Shown here: piece by piece, positions 47,155 to 59,396 of the stretch
How the letters are laid out: each line of letters starts with the position of its first letter
Position numbering within the stretch: position 1 is the stretch's first letter
From: Condylostoma magnum
Taxonomy: Eukaryota > Ciliophora > Heterotrichea > Heterotrichida > Condylostomatidae
Direction of reading: 5' to 3'
NCBI GenBank assembly: GCA_920105805.1
Contig: CAKKTI010000050.1
Coordinates: 1-64,000, forward strand
DNA: 64,000 bases
Notes under the pieces: model-generated
Databases searched by the model: none
The model's input: only the letters and a program-made list of their open reading frames with translations
Told to the model about the DNA's origin: nothing
Program-made: the position numbers and the translations under genes

Positions 47155-48483
47155 TCAGTCTCTAATTAGAGGGACTTTTATAGATTTAAACATACTTTAC
47201 CTAACTATAATCTTCATACTAATTTTGTCTCGATACATAAAATCAGATGAAATCATTGCCCTTTTAACATTTCTAAACTTGATAAATGCAGAAAGGGCCA
47301 TCATCAACAATATAGAATTAATAGTAATCAACTCCATGTAAAAAGACTCCACCTCTGATATAACAATTCCTACATAGAAGGAAGCTAAACCAGATAAGGA
47401 ATAATGCCAATTTATACTCTTAAGATGATCATTTTTTAGCTCTTGTAGTAACCAAATAACTATCAGTGATAAATAATTTGAGTAGAATCCCTTAATAGAC
47501 ATAAAAAGACATCCTAAAGTAATATTAAACCAATTAGGAGTAGGCACTTCAATAACGATTCAAAATATAACTAAGCCTAAGCCCTATAAGGTTATGAATG
47601 ATATCAAAATAAAGTTCATTCTACTGTGCTTATACGTAAAGTAAAAACAAGCCCCTGCTAGTTAACTTCCAATAAAGGATAATAGAAAGTAAAAGAAGAA
47701 TCATATTCTATTATCAGGATTATGTTGAATATCAAGAATTTAGCTTCCTACCCAATAAAAACTAGCCAAATCAGCCTATTAAAGTAGTCCAATAGTTAAA
47801 ATATCTACATTCGTATATTTCCTATTGAAGACTTTATATTTTTCCGTAATAAAGTCACTTCCAATAAAACTGCATTTGATTGATTTCACAAATAATGAAG
47901 GAATGATTAAGGGTATCTGTACAATTATACTCCAGGTCAACAATTCCTTACAAAAATTAAAATCTTTTTGAATTTAAACTATTAAAATCAAAGTCAATAC
48001 TAATGTTCCTCCAAAAAAGGTCACAAAATAAATTCGTCCTAAATGTTCTCTTCTATTTTTTCTAGATATAAAAAATCCTATGTAACTTAAAATCAAACTG
48101 GTGCAAATATAAGTGCAATAGGATTCAATGCCAATCAGTATAAAGATTCATATTGAGAGACTTGATTTTATATCATCAAAGGGTAGTTAAACTATCACAA
48201 TTAACACTATTAGGGCATTTAAGGTATTCAAGGCAATTATCAAGATTTTTTCTCCTAATCGGTTAAGCAAAAACTTTATAGTGATTCCAGAAGCAGTCAT
48301 CCCAGCTGAAAATGATATAAAAAAGTATAAAAGAGCTTGCTTATCTGGCTGCAAGAATATTTATATGAGTATTACTGCTATAAGAGATTAAAGCACAAAA
48401 TAGTGTCCAGTTGTTAGTATTAGTAGTAAAATAGCTGAGTAATTCTTACTGTTTTATCTTCATTCTGGCAGTGATGCAAGCAT
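47155..48483 (-). CDS. Multi-pass membrane protein, MFS-like
   Basis: A 442-residue protein with about 11-12 hydrophobic helices: examples are NYSAILLLILTTGHYFVL, SLSIWIFILIGIESYCTYI, GRIYFVTFFGGTLVLTLI and NFILISFITLQGLGLVIFWIVI. The half-repeat pattern and a charged central loop (KSIKCSFIGSDFITEKYKVFNRKYT) suggest a major-facilitator-type carrier, perhaps UNC93-like, but I see no signature loop. It ends at TGA, with TGA also used for internal Trp. It is divergent from the Ca channel over 188 bases. The substrate is unknown. Confidence 0.6.
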
Positions 48484-48671
48484 TAAATATATATGGAAGT
48501 ATTTAAATCAACTAAAAATGTTTTAAGCTGGCTATCGTAGTTTTAGTAGATATTAAGATTATAGCACCTTTGTTTATCAAAATTTTTAATTATTAAGATA
48601 ATATAATTTTCCTATTCATACATTGATACAAAGTACTATAAGATTGCATCTTAACTATTTAAAATATTAAA

Positions 48672-51600
48672 ATGAACAAGGATATGATATCAAGAGTTAA
48701 CATTGATCTAGAAACCCTATACAAGCAGTAATTATGATTAAACAACAGTGAAATAGGCTAAACCCTATAACTATAAAAATCTCCATATACAAAAGATAAC
48801 TATGCTTAAAACTCTTTATTATTCTTAACAACTAATCATTGGCTTCGTCATAGAATTATAAAATTAGTATTCAATCCTATATTTGACTTCTTTATTCTAA
48901 TATGCATTGTATCAAACTGCGCAGTTTTAATAATTGATCCAGATGTTAAACACCAATGATCCTAAATATCAGAGGTTATTTTCTTAATAATTTTCACAAC
49001 TGAAATATTACTAAAAGTAATTGCAATGGGATTCATTTGCTCTAAGTTCTCTTATTTGAGAGATCATTGGAATTAGATAGACTTTATCATAATTTTGATA
49101 GGATGATATGGATTTCTTAGTTTTGGTACTAATGTGAATACAATTAGACTGATTAGAATTCTTAGATTTTTAAAAACAGTAAATAACATACAAGAGTTAA
49201 AAACCTTAGTGATTACGATTATTACATCAATTCCTTAGTTCCTTGATATTTTACTACTTTTCTTCCTATGGTTAGTGTTCTTTGGCTTAATTGGAGTTTA
49301 AATGTATGCTGGGAAGTTTAGTTAAAAGTGCTTCAATGCTGATGGGATTGAGTAAAGTAATTTCTGTTCAATAGAAGAAGACTGTAACTCATAGTTCTTG
49401 CCTTGTTGAGCTTATACAAAGTGTTCTAAGGATGAGCATTGTTCTCATGCAAAAAGCAACCCTAACAGTAATTTAACATCATTTGATGATATTTTTCACG
49501 CTTGACTGACTATTTTTATTGCTGTAACATTAGAAGGATGATCGGATGTTATGTATATAGGAAGAGATACAACAGGTCTTATTATTTTTAATGATTTGTA
49601 CTTTATTATCATAGTATTTTTTGGGTCTATTATTCTAATGAATCTGATAATAGCTGTTATTTACTTTAGATTCAAGGAGGCTATGGAAACTAAGTAATAA
49701 GAGTATATTATTGGTAGTTTAAAGTTAAGTACTTAGGAGTAATAAATAGCTAGTTCAAACTAATTGTTTAGATGAATTTTGATTGTAAGGTAAAAATGCT
49801 ATTAGATTTGCATAAGCTAAAAGTTTAATTAACTTATGATTATTGTTATTATTATCAATACAGTTGCTATGTCTACAGAGCATTATCCAGAAAATTAGTA
49901 TCATAAAAGCACCTTAGAAATAATCAATTTAATCATAGTAGGAATATTTATCATAGAAATGATTATAAAAGTAATAGGATTAGGCCTTTTTTAGTATTTG
50001 AAAGAATAATCTAACATTTTCGACTGTTTTTTAGTATTTTCAGGTATAACTGAAATAATCTTACAAGTTGCCGATACATAGTAAATGCAATGAGCTGTGA
50101 TGCTTAGAACTTTCAGATTACTAAGAATATTTAAACTAGCAAGACAATGAGTCTAGCTTAGATTTCTTATTATGAAATTGATAATTAGTTTAAGAGCAAT
50201 CGCATATTTAGGATTACTTTGCATACTTTTTATTCTAATTTATGCTTTAATAGGAATGAGGATTTTTGGAGGCAAAATGGGTGCTTCTAGGGCCCATTTT
50301 GATAACTTGTATTGGTCTATGGTTACAATATTTTAAGTTATAACCGGAGAAAACTGAAATGAGATTCTATATACAGCTTATGATAATATAGGTTGGATAT
50401 CCATAATTTACTTTCTAAGCTTAGTTTGATTAGGAAATTTTATGATTTTTAATATATTTGTTGCTATTTTACTTGAACAGTTTGGTTAAAGTGATAAAGG
50501 AAGTAAAAAATCAGATATATGGGAAAATTAATCTAATACAACACTAGATGCAAGTTTGTCTAATAATAATTGTGAGAAAAGAAGGGATAAAATATTATAA
50601 AGATTATAGACTAAATACACTGTAAAATAGTCAAAGTTATAAGGCACTACAATGCTAAGTTTTAATCAATTTCATCCTTTTAGACTGTGACTTTATAAAG
50701 TGACTAAAAATCCTTACTTTTTGAATTTCATTTTCCTTTTGGATATACTCTCTTGCTTTGTGCTAACTTTAGATGAACCTAATAAAAGTGATTACTAGGA
50801 CTAAATATTGCTTAATACTAGTGTTATAATACTCATTATTTATATAATTGAAATACTTATAAAAGTCACAACCTTTGGATTGTGTTAATATGAAAACTCT
50901 TATCTTCGGGATAAATGAAATATTATAGATTTAATTATTGTAGCAATTATGATCTTAGATATATTTATCTAAATATTCTCACCAGAGGATTAAATACAGA
51001 CAATCAAAGTATTTAAAATTCTTAGAGCATTAAGACCATTAAGACTTATATCACGTGCTGAAAATATAAAGAAAGTTGTTTTATCACTAGTAAATGTAAT
51101 CCCTGATTTAATATAAATAACACTGATATGCTCCTTATTTTATATCAATTTTGGTATAATAGGAGTAATATTATTCAAAGGCTCTTTTTACTAATGTACA
51201 GATCCATCAATCAAATATCAAAAAGACTGCATAGGTCGTTTTTTTAATTAAAGCAGTATTGAAAAACGTGAATGATACAATAGCACTAGCAACTTTGATA
51301 ATATTTTCAACTCTATATAAATTTTGATGGAAATAATATCCCTAGAAATGTGGCCAGATTATATGATTTAATCAGTAGACTCAGTTAAACCCGGAATAGC
51401 CCCATAAAGAGAAAATAGGCCATTAGTTTCCCTTTATTACATTTCATTCATATTTCTAATGAGTTTTATAATGCTCAATATGTACTTAAGTGTAGTCACT
51501 TAAAAATTCAATGAGATCAAATTGGAATTAGATGGTACTTATTTTTTATCAAAAGAATAAAGAAAATGAATAAGGGTTCAGAAATTATTGGTAAAAGCTA

Positions 51601-52886
51601 ACCCGAGAAAGTGATTTAAGCCTTAAATACAAAATCAGTTCAGAAGAAAGCTTTATCACCTTATAACTAAGCCGTACGTCGACAACTTTATCATGATTTG
51701 TATAGCTTTAAATGTGCTTATAATGGGATTTTACAGCAATGATATGTCATAAGATCTAGAGAACTTTATAAATATTTCAAATTAGTTGTTCTTGATAGTT
51801 TACTCGATAGAGTTTATTGTAAAATTTATAGGCTTTGGTCCTAAAATTTACTTTTACAACAGCTGGAATAAGTTTGACTTTATAATACTTATTTTAACAT
51901 ATCTATCACTTATTGAATCTGATTACTTTATAATAGATCCTCTACTCTTTAAATCTTTAAAAGTTGTCAGAGTGTTAAGAATAATTAGAATAATGCCAGG
52001 AATCCATAAAATTATAAGAACACTGAGAAAGTCTATATATGCCTTATTCACAGTAGGATCCTTCCTCTTCCTTCTATTTTTCATATATTCCGTTGCTGGA
52101 ATGTATTTATTCGGATAGCTTCGTCATAAGACGTATATAAACAATCACACAAACTTTGAGAACTTTTACAATTCCTTCATATCAATTCTAAAATGCTCAA
52201 CGGGAGAAAATTGGAATGGAATTATGCAAGAATCGACTGGTTAGAATTGTAAAGGAAGTATAGAAGAGTGTGGAAATCCTGCTTATTCTTACATATTCTG
52301 ATTTTCCTTCTAAAACTTCTTTAATATCATTATAATGAATATTTTTGTGGCCATTATACTAGAGAGCTATGAAGATAAACGGTTTAAATATGATGAAATT
52401 ACCTAAAAAGATATAAATGAATTTTTAAGGGTTTGACGAATTTTTGCACCCAATGGAGAAACTTTAATCCCTGCAAAATATATAGGAACAATACTAGCAG
52501 AGCTTCCTCCTCCTTTAGGATGTGATGTATCAGTAATAAGTAATTTTGTATAAATGATCAAATACTTTAACATTCCTCATCATAATGGATAAATACATTT
52601 TGCTAGGCTACTCTGAAAACTGGCCAGTCTTTCTATGGAAGCCAATCTGAAAATATCTCCGAGTTGTTCAATGATGAAAAATGTTATAAAAAAATTCAGA
52701 AAAAAGTATAGAGATATAAAAGTGTTAAGTTAAAAGGACTTAAGTTCTGTATATGAAAATAAAAATGATGATAGCCTTCATCGTTTTTATGCAGCATGAA
52801 TTATTATAAGATTTATAAGAAAACATAAAATGAGAAGAAAGCTTTTAGAAGACTTGCATAGTTTGAATAATACCACTATTAACTGA
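48672..52886 (+). CDS. Four-domain voltage-gated Ca2+ channel alpha subunit
   Basis: A 1404-residue channel with four six-helix repeats. The selectivity filters are TLEGWSD (Glu288), TGENWNE (Glu560), SLEMWPD (Glu892) and TGENWNG (Glu1179): the EEEE ring of Ca channels. S4 sensors show Arg every third residue in RLIRILRFLK, LRTFRLLRIFKLAR, ILRALRPLRLISR and VVRVLRIIRIMPGIHKIIR. Trp in filters I and II is TGA; in III and IV it is TGG. A Cys-rich loop (about 218-270) precedes filter I. The domain I-II and II-III linkers are short and I see no clear beta-subunit AID site. In ciliates such channels drive the depolarising Ca current of the ciliary membrane; that location is inferred. It ends at TGA, 38 bases from LETM1's stop. 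Confidence 0.92.
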
Positions 52887-52924
52887 CAAGCATAAAACAC
52901 ATTTCGATATTCTAAAATTACTTT

Positions 52925-54274
52925 TCAACTAGGACGCTGCGGGCCTTGACCCTCATCATTCTTTGCAGCTTCTTTTAACTGTTCTACTAAATTCTCAACT
53001 CTATCATGCTCTTCCATTAATATTTTCTGATCTAAAATGTCCTCAAGCTCTTATAGCATTTCTTCTCTTTCCTCCTCTTTCAACTCAACCAATTCTTATT
53101 CCTCTAACTTTTAAATCATTTCTAGCATTTCCCCCTTATCATAATCCATAATTCTTTCTATACTCTCCTCAGCAATTTCCTGCCTGTCCTCCGCTGTCTA
53201 CTCTGACATTTCCTCAGTCACCTCCGCTACTTCTTGCGTATATATAAAATCTTCCAAATATCCAAAGACTTATGGATAAATCAAAGTTTCTCTGGTAGTT
53301 GGCCCAAACTCAGTAGGATGTGTGGAGTACTTCACCCATTTTTTCAACTCACTTAGCATTTGCTTCTCTGAGGAATACTCAGTGTCTATAGCTCTTTCCC
53401 TGCATAGTTATACTAATAGATCAGAAGGTAATTGATCGAAGTTTTCCCTTAAAAGCTTAAGATCATCAGCTTTAACTCTTTAAAACTTTCTGATAAATTG
53501 AATCATTATTATATTTCTTCTGATTTAAGCCAATGGGAAGATTTTAGGATTGTATAGTTTTGGTATTTTTAAAGGAGTGTAGGATAGTAGTCGACTTAAG
53601 GGTGTTACTATTATTTTATTAAATGTTTTAAATCCAGTCCAAGGCTCAATGAACATTACTTTAGATAAGCTTAACAGTGTGTCTCCGTCCATCTGTCCAA
53701 TTCTTAAATGCTTTTATATCAAATCTTACCTTTCCAGCATAAAATCCCTTGTAATCAGCGTAGGTCTCTGTCTCACCTCCTCATACAGTTAAATGATTTC
53801 CTCATCTTACACATCCTTCAATCTTTCCAGCATAAACCTATGAATTCTATCAGCATTTAGTGCTCTTTAAGCCAATAACAGCTGATTATTCTCCTCCTAT
53901 TTAGATTTACTAACAAAGGTAGTAGGAATCATATTAGGAAAGATATACAAAGTAGGAGGCAACAGCAATTCTCCTAATGGAACGAGTATGAAGAAGCTAA
54001 ATGGAATCATTTTTAATAAATCTGAGGAAGTACGTTCCATATCTTTAGTATCTTTTATGCTTGCACTTTCCCCATAGAATGTCACATTGTATTTCTTACG
54101 AGTCATAAACTTAGCATCACTGTATAACAGTTTAAACCCATTTCACGTCTTCCTAGCTTCCTTTTTTATCAAGTTGATCGTTCTAGTCAAAAAAGGGTCT
54201 TATTTAGGAGGAGGTACTGAGCAAAACTATCGCTTTTGTGCAAAAGCCAAATTTCTCTAAGGAAGTCTAAGCAT
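52925..54274 (-). CDS. LETM1: LETM1-like mitochondrial inner-membrane protein
   Basis: A 449-residue LETM1-type protein, which moves cations (K+/H+ or Ca2+/H+) across the mitochondrial inner membrane. The start gives a basic presequence (MLRLPQRNLAFAQKRQFCSV) and the next part, KKEARKTWNGFKLLYSDAKFMTRKKYN, fits the region before the membrane helix, MIPFSFFILVPLGELLLPPTLYIFPNMIP, the family hallmark. The soluble LETM1 domain follows (about 190-330, with FGPTTRETL-like repeats), and the C-terminus is acidic coiled coil. It ends at TGA. A 23-base space divides its ATG from the divergent gene at 54298. The start is the first ATG in frame and is supported by the presequence. Confidence 0.88.
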
Positions 54275-54297
54275 GTTTTAATGATACGAAAAATAGT
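54275..54297. promoter_or_regulatory. 23-base divergent promoter space
   Basis: The entire region between the LETM1 start and the start of the basic protein at 54298, AT-rich. It must contribute to both promoters. Function is inferred from position only. Confidence 0.4.
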
Positions 54298-54963
54298 ATG
54301 AAAATTGTTAATGACTAGGGATATATTGACTATTTACAGCACAAAGCATATCTGCCTATTCCGTTGAGGTCTACTAAAAAGTATTACGGAATAGAAAATA
54401 GTAAAGATTGGTAATTTGTAGCCTAATAGTTATAAGTATATAAGCAAGGGGAAACTTTAACGTAGTTAAAAAGATAGTATTTGTTTAAAACTCACTTGAA
54501 TGCTGATCAGTCGTAATTATCATAATTTATAGAGAAAAATAAGCCTAAATTACCGATTATGCAAATTTAGAGGAAAATCAGGAGATAGGGGTAATCTGAG
54601 AGATACTTAAATCGTCATAAGCTGAAGAATTAAAGGTCTTAATCAGTTTCTGACAGACTAAACTAGTTTACTAAGTCTTGTAGTGATTTTTCATATGAAG
54701 TCAACCAATAGTGGAAAAATGAAACAAGAAGATACAGGAGAATTTAGCAAAGTCTTATCAAATGTGACAAGTTAGTATAAAATGCTATTAAATCTATTCA
54801 TGAGAGAAAATAAGTCTAAACTTAAGATCTACATAAAAGAAGTGTAATGAAAAAAACTTTAAAATAAAGGCAACTCTCACTCAATACAAATGAAGTAAGG
54901 CAGTCATATGCAAGAAAATTAGTTACAAGAGGATTTACTAAAAGTTTGTTAAAGTATTCATAA
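54298..54963 (+). CDS. Basic Gln-rich protein of unknown function
   Basis: A 221-residue protein beginning MKIVNDQGYIDYLQHKAYLPIP. It is basic, with many Lys/Arg/Gln, a middle basic patch (QRKIRRQGQSERYLNRHK) and helical C-terminal segments. More than 30 Gln codons are TAA or TAG. No conserved domain is seen; axonemal or nucleic-acid-binding roles are guesses. The end at TAA is 4 bases before the ATG of the FAD oxidoreductase, in a different frame. Homology search is needed for any function; the reading itself is supported by tight packing on both sides. Confidence 0.6.
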
Positions 54964-54967
54964 AAAA

Positions 54968-56062
54968 ATGAAATATAGGGTTGTAATTATTGGAGGGGGG
55001 TTTACTGGATTAATGATAATAAAAACTCTTCACAGGAAATGCAGTATAACTTTGGTGGATCCAAAAGACTATTTTGAGTTTACTCCGTCAATTTTTAAGA
55101 ACTTAATTTACCCTTAGGAAACTTCTAAATCTATTATTTCTTACAAAGAATTACAAAAAGAATATAAATTTGATTATATCTAAGGACGGGTTGTAGAGCT
55201 GTCTAAAACTGAATTACTTATAAAGGATAATCATGCCACTCAAGTCTTTTACTACGACTTTTGTGCTATTTGTACGGGCTCTAATTATTTTCAACCCATT
55301 AGACCTAATCTTCAGTTTGAATTAAATATTTTAGACAGAAAAGACACATTTTAAATGATAAACGAGTAAATTTAGCTCTGTAATCATATAACAGTACTTG
55401 GATCAGGAGTAATTGCCATTGAAACAGCTTCTCAGTTAGTGTAAAACTTCCCAAATAAAAAAATAAAAATTGTAACTAGATCTAGTAGGTTATTAATAGA
55501 CAAACCTTTACTAGCAGGAAGTATTGCTTCATAGTATTTGGCTTCTAAAGGAGTTAAAATGAAGTTTAATGTAGACATGGACTGCTATTAAATTCCTATG
55601 CATCATTTAGGCTTTAAATGTATGGGAGAATGATCAAATTACGATTTTTTACAGAAGAATTTTAATCAGTGCATTGATGACTCTGGTAAAATCATGGTGA
55701 ATTAGTATTTATAGATGGAAAGTAATATTTTTGCAGGTGGAGATTGTATTAACTCAAAATCAATAAACACAATAATTGATGCACAACAGCATGCTAAAAT
55801 AATATGCTAGAATATGTATGCCTTAATAAGTAATAAAAGACTAGCAAGGTACACTAATATAGAATAATTCACTACTATTAACTGTGGTGATGAGTTCGGG
55901 ATTATTATCTCTAATTAATTCGTGCTTTGAGGCTCATGGGTTATAAGACTAAAAAATATGATAAATATATTAACACTGTAGAATATAACAAATTCAAATA
56001 AGTCTACTTTGATTGACATAATATACAAAACATATTATCTCTTGATTAAATTTAGCAGCTAA
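54968..56062 (+). CDS. FSP1/AIFM2-like FAD-dependent oxidoreductase
   Basis: A 364-residue two-dinucleotide-fold flavoprotein. The start MKYRVVIIGGGFTGLMI carries the GxGxxG FAD loop; LVDPKDYFEFTPS follows as in NDH-2 and AIFM2. A second Rossmann loop (VLGSGVIAIETASQL, about 140-155) binds NAD(P)H, and NIFAGGDC (about 250) is the FAD-closing motif. It probably reduces a quinone with NAD(P)H. TGA encodes Trp in GEWSNY and VLWGSW. The C-terminus is uncertain: TAA at 56060 (chosen) or TAA at 56072 are both in frame. The gene begins 4 bases after the upstream stop. Confidence 0.82.
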
Positions 56063-56147
56063 TCAACTATTTAATACTTTTACATTGTTTCTTATCAATA
56101 TATTACGATTTGTATACTTTTACTTATATAATTACTTCATTTTATAT

Positions 56148-58184
56148 ATGGAAGACCCTAGATTAGAAATAGCTCTATACAAAACCCCTGTTCCTTATCA
56201 ATTTATAATAATTCCTTATTATGACCAACAATATCTCCAAGATCACGTAAATAATAATCAGGTTGACGACTCTCCGGCAGAATTACTCTAAGCTGGTCTA
56301 ATAGAACTAAGTAAAGCCACAATGTCCTAAAACACGTAAAAGATCAAGCAAGTGCAAGGCATAGTTACCTATCTTTTGTCCCAAAGCAGTATTGATCTAT
56401 TAGATTAATTTGACGATTTAGACATCCACTGAGAAATTAAGTGAAATGTTATAAAAGAAGTGAAAGAAATAGGAGGCAATCTAATCTACTATCGCTGAGT
56501 TATAAGATCCCTGATAAACAACTACGATTTTTCAAGAGAATAGCTAAAACTAGACCACGATGAGGAGCTTGAAGCTTTACATCATCTAGACGAGGCTAAA
56601 TTAACAAATCATTAAATAGCATTCGAGCTAGCAGTATGAAAGTCAATGGAGACTAACTACTCCGACTCAGCATATTTGTTTAATGAGTTGGTAAAAATAC
56701 TGGGGAATGAGTATAATCCATAGGGGAAGATTGAGAAGGCTACTACTTTGACATATGAGAAATTAAAGGCCTTTTTGGGGCAGTTTGATGTCGAAGCTGA
56801 AGATGAGGAAGATGAGAGTTATGTAAGGGAATTGTACCACTTTTGTAGGGAATTAGATGGGACTAAGAGGATACATAGGTCACCTTAAGCTACAAGTGTA
56901 GAAATTGATGAGGAAAATTTTAGTAAGAATATACAGATCATAGACAGCCTAGTAAATGAAACTGATCTAGAAATTCTTTATGTAAGGGCTAAGAAGTTAT
57001 TAAAGCCGTCGATTTCCTGAAATTGCGCGTTTTCTAATTAAGCTAGAACTATTTTTGAAGCCATTTTGTCGTAAATTGGATAAAATAGTGAGCATTTGTG
57101 GCCCGATACTGTGTTTTCATGCTCTTTGTTAACCATTTAGGAGAAAGATATAGGAGAGTAGTTTTTTAATACTTTGATTGATATTGTGCACATAGGAGGG
57201 TATCCTTGCTAGAAGCATTGGGCTTATTTGTTGGCAATGACGAGTAAAATACAAGGATAGAATAATTTTATCACGAAATTAAAGCAGAATAGGTAAAACT
57301 AAATTCCTGATGATCTATTATAGCAATTAGCTCTTTTTGAGATTATCCAGCATGTTACTCTATATAGATAAACATATACTAACGAGTTTTTTAATGATTG
57401 CTTTATACAAATGCTGTAAATGCTTTAGAATTAGAATAATAAACTAATAGACTAGTTAATTGAAGCATTTGATAATATGGAGATTTTAGGATAGCTAGCT
57501 AGATGGCTATTTACTGCTATTAGGATTCTAAAATATGTTAAAAGACTGAAAACATCAGAGGCTGATGAAATTCTTGCCTTTGAGTCACTTATAAACTTTG
57601 ATTAGTAGTTTATGATTGATATTCCTACTGATATTACTTATAAAGTAATTTCTAATATAAAAGAAGCTAGAAAAATGAACAATTTAACCTTACTAGTGCT
57701 TCAAAGATGCAAAAAAGTACAGCCCTCGCCTTTTTATGAATATTTTCTAGGCAATTTGGCACTTGTTTAATAGGACTATGATTACTGCATTATGTATTAC
57801 TTAAGATGTTGCAAGGTTGAATAAGATGAAGCTTTCTATAAAAGACTTTGTTATTGCTTAATAAAGAAAAAGGCATTTTTTGAAGCTGTGATTTTAGGAC
57901 AACTATAAGACACTAATTTCAGTGTGTAATAGTATTTGCCAGTTATTACTGTAATGCAAGTCAAAAATCACCTGATTTAATATATAGTCAATATTGAACT
58001 TATAGAGTTTTTAATACAGAAAGCTTCAAGCAAGGCAAAGAAACTATTGTATGAAAGGTTATACTCGGATTAATTGAATATATACAACAAAAACTAGCAT
58101 AATCTTGTAAAATAACTCTCTGAATAGTTTTTAGATCTGCTTAGTTTTACATATTCAGTACAAAATTATAAGAAGGATAATTGA
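56148..58184 (+). CDS. Integrator complex subunit 8-like helical protein
   Basis: A 678-residue helical-repeat protein. The block NLIYYRWVIRSLI fits INTS8 (LLYNRWAIRTIV), and it is followed, as in INTS8, by an LxxFELAVW-type helix (HQIAFELAVWKSME) and a TPR-like body (YYLRCCKVEQDEAFYKRLCYCLIKKKAFFEAV). INTS8 helps dock PP2A onto Integrator. The N-terminal MEDPRLEIALYKTPVPYQF matches nothing I recognise. It ends at TGA, with TAA at 58191 as an alternative. Assignment is tentative; a generic TPR solenoid is possible. Confidence 0.5.
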
Positions 58185-58296
58185 GATAGATAATACTTGT
58201 TTATACTTATTACTTGTTTTATATTAACTTAATGTTTACATCTGTTTATTATAAGGGAATAAAAACTACTGAATATTAATTAATAATAAATCCTTA

Positions 58297-59301
58297 CTAA
58301 GCTAAATTGTAATATTGTCTATTGCAAATTTTATCTACGTTATTGAAATGCAATATATAATCCTGAGCCTTTAAAACTTCTATGCAAGTAGAACAGAATC
58401 AAGTATTTCCTTTGCACTACTAATTGCATACGGATATTTATGAATTGCTTTTTACGATTTTACTACCACAAATTGGGCAGTCAATTTAATTTTATTATTG
58501 ATAATCTTACAAGTTTTAATCGTAGTTGAATACTTATTAAGTAGTTGCAGATGACAATCTGCCTTACTCCTTCCATGCTGTATCTAGAATCGGAGGTTAG
58601 TTTATAAAAATTCTTTATTCATTTTAGCCAACTTAGTTAATATTCCCCTGATTTTAACTATTTACTTCTTAACCCTAAATAATTGGAGGTTGCTCTATAT
58701 TCATAGCTTACTCCTTCCATGCTGTATCTAGAATCGGAGGTTATTCTATAAATAATTGCTGTTCATTTTAGTCAACTTAGTTAATATTTGTCTGCTATTA
58801 AAAATACTAAGATTCATAGATTTAATGCTAGGTTAGTTGATTCAGCCTATTTTAATTTTAATCTATCGGTATATATTACTAAATTCAGCTATTTTCTCAT
58901 AAATCTTAACATTTTGAGCAGCTGAACTATTATAATCCCTAGGCATATTATTCACTTACTTCTTATCTAAGACAATTCTCACAGAAAAATTATCCACAGG
59001 TGTGGACAATCATTTCTACATTAATCCGACTACATTTGATACAGCATTCTTTATCAGATAAAAATTCTTGTAGGATGTCTTAATCAATATCAGCTTCGCA
59101 TTAGCTGCAAGATATAGATTTGTTTAATAACTATTAGTATAGAATTAAATTCTATAAGCAACTTGAGCAGTAATAGTGCTAGCATTTTAAGCTGTATCCT
59201 TCTATTTATTGATCGCATTCCGAGCATTAAAATGTTTCCTAATCGTTGAGTTACTTTGCTTATTTTTAAAAAAATCCTTTTATCTTTGTTCAAAGTCCCA
59301 T
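58297..59301 (-). CDS. Multi-Cys RING-type zinc protein with internal repeat
   Basis: A 334-residue protein. Several CxxC pairs suggest zinc sites: CSECDQQIEGYSLKCQHYYC..C, then CSQCEADI, KECCIKCSRINVEMIVHTCGQFFCENC (RING-like, with CGQFFC at the HxxC place), and a C-terminal CPICGSKIV...CNQQCKGNTWFCSTC. The order is reminiscent of RBR ligases and of the RBR protein at 31844. A Gln/Asn-rich middle has two copies of a 48-residue unit around PPILDTAWKEQ. Codon 4 is TGA (Trp) and the end is TAG-TAA. Function as an E3 is inferred; the substrate is unknown. Confidence 0.7.
58563..58800. repeat. 144-base tandem repeat in the RING-type gene
   Basis: Copy one starts at 58563 and copy two at 58707, an offset of 144 bases or 48 codons. 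The first 36 bases match perfectly. The second copy decays after about 95 bases. It lies in the Gln/Asn-rich linker. Confidence 0.85.
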
Positions 59302-59396
59302 TTATTTCTGATTGATATAAGTGTTATATAAAAGTTGAATACTAAAATATTGCATATGTTTGCATCAAGTGTTAGAATTGAAATTAATAATAAGTT

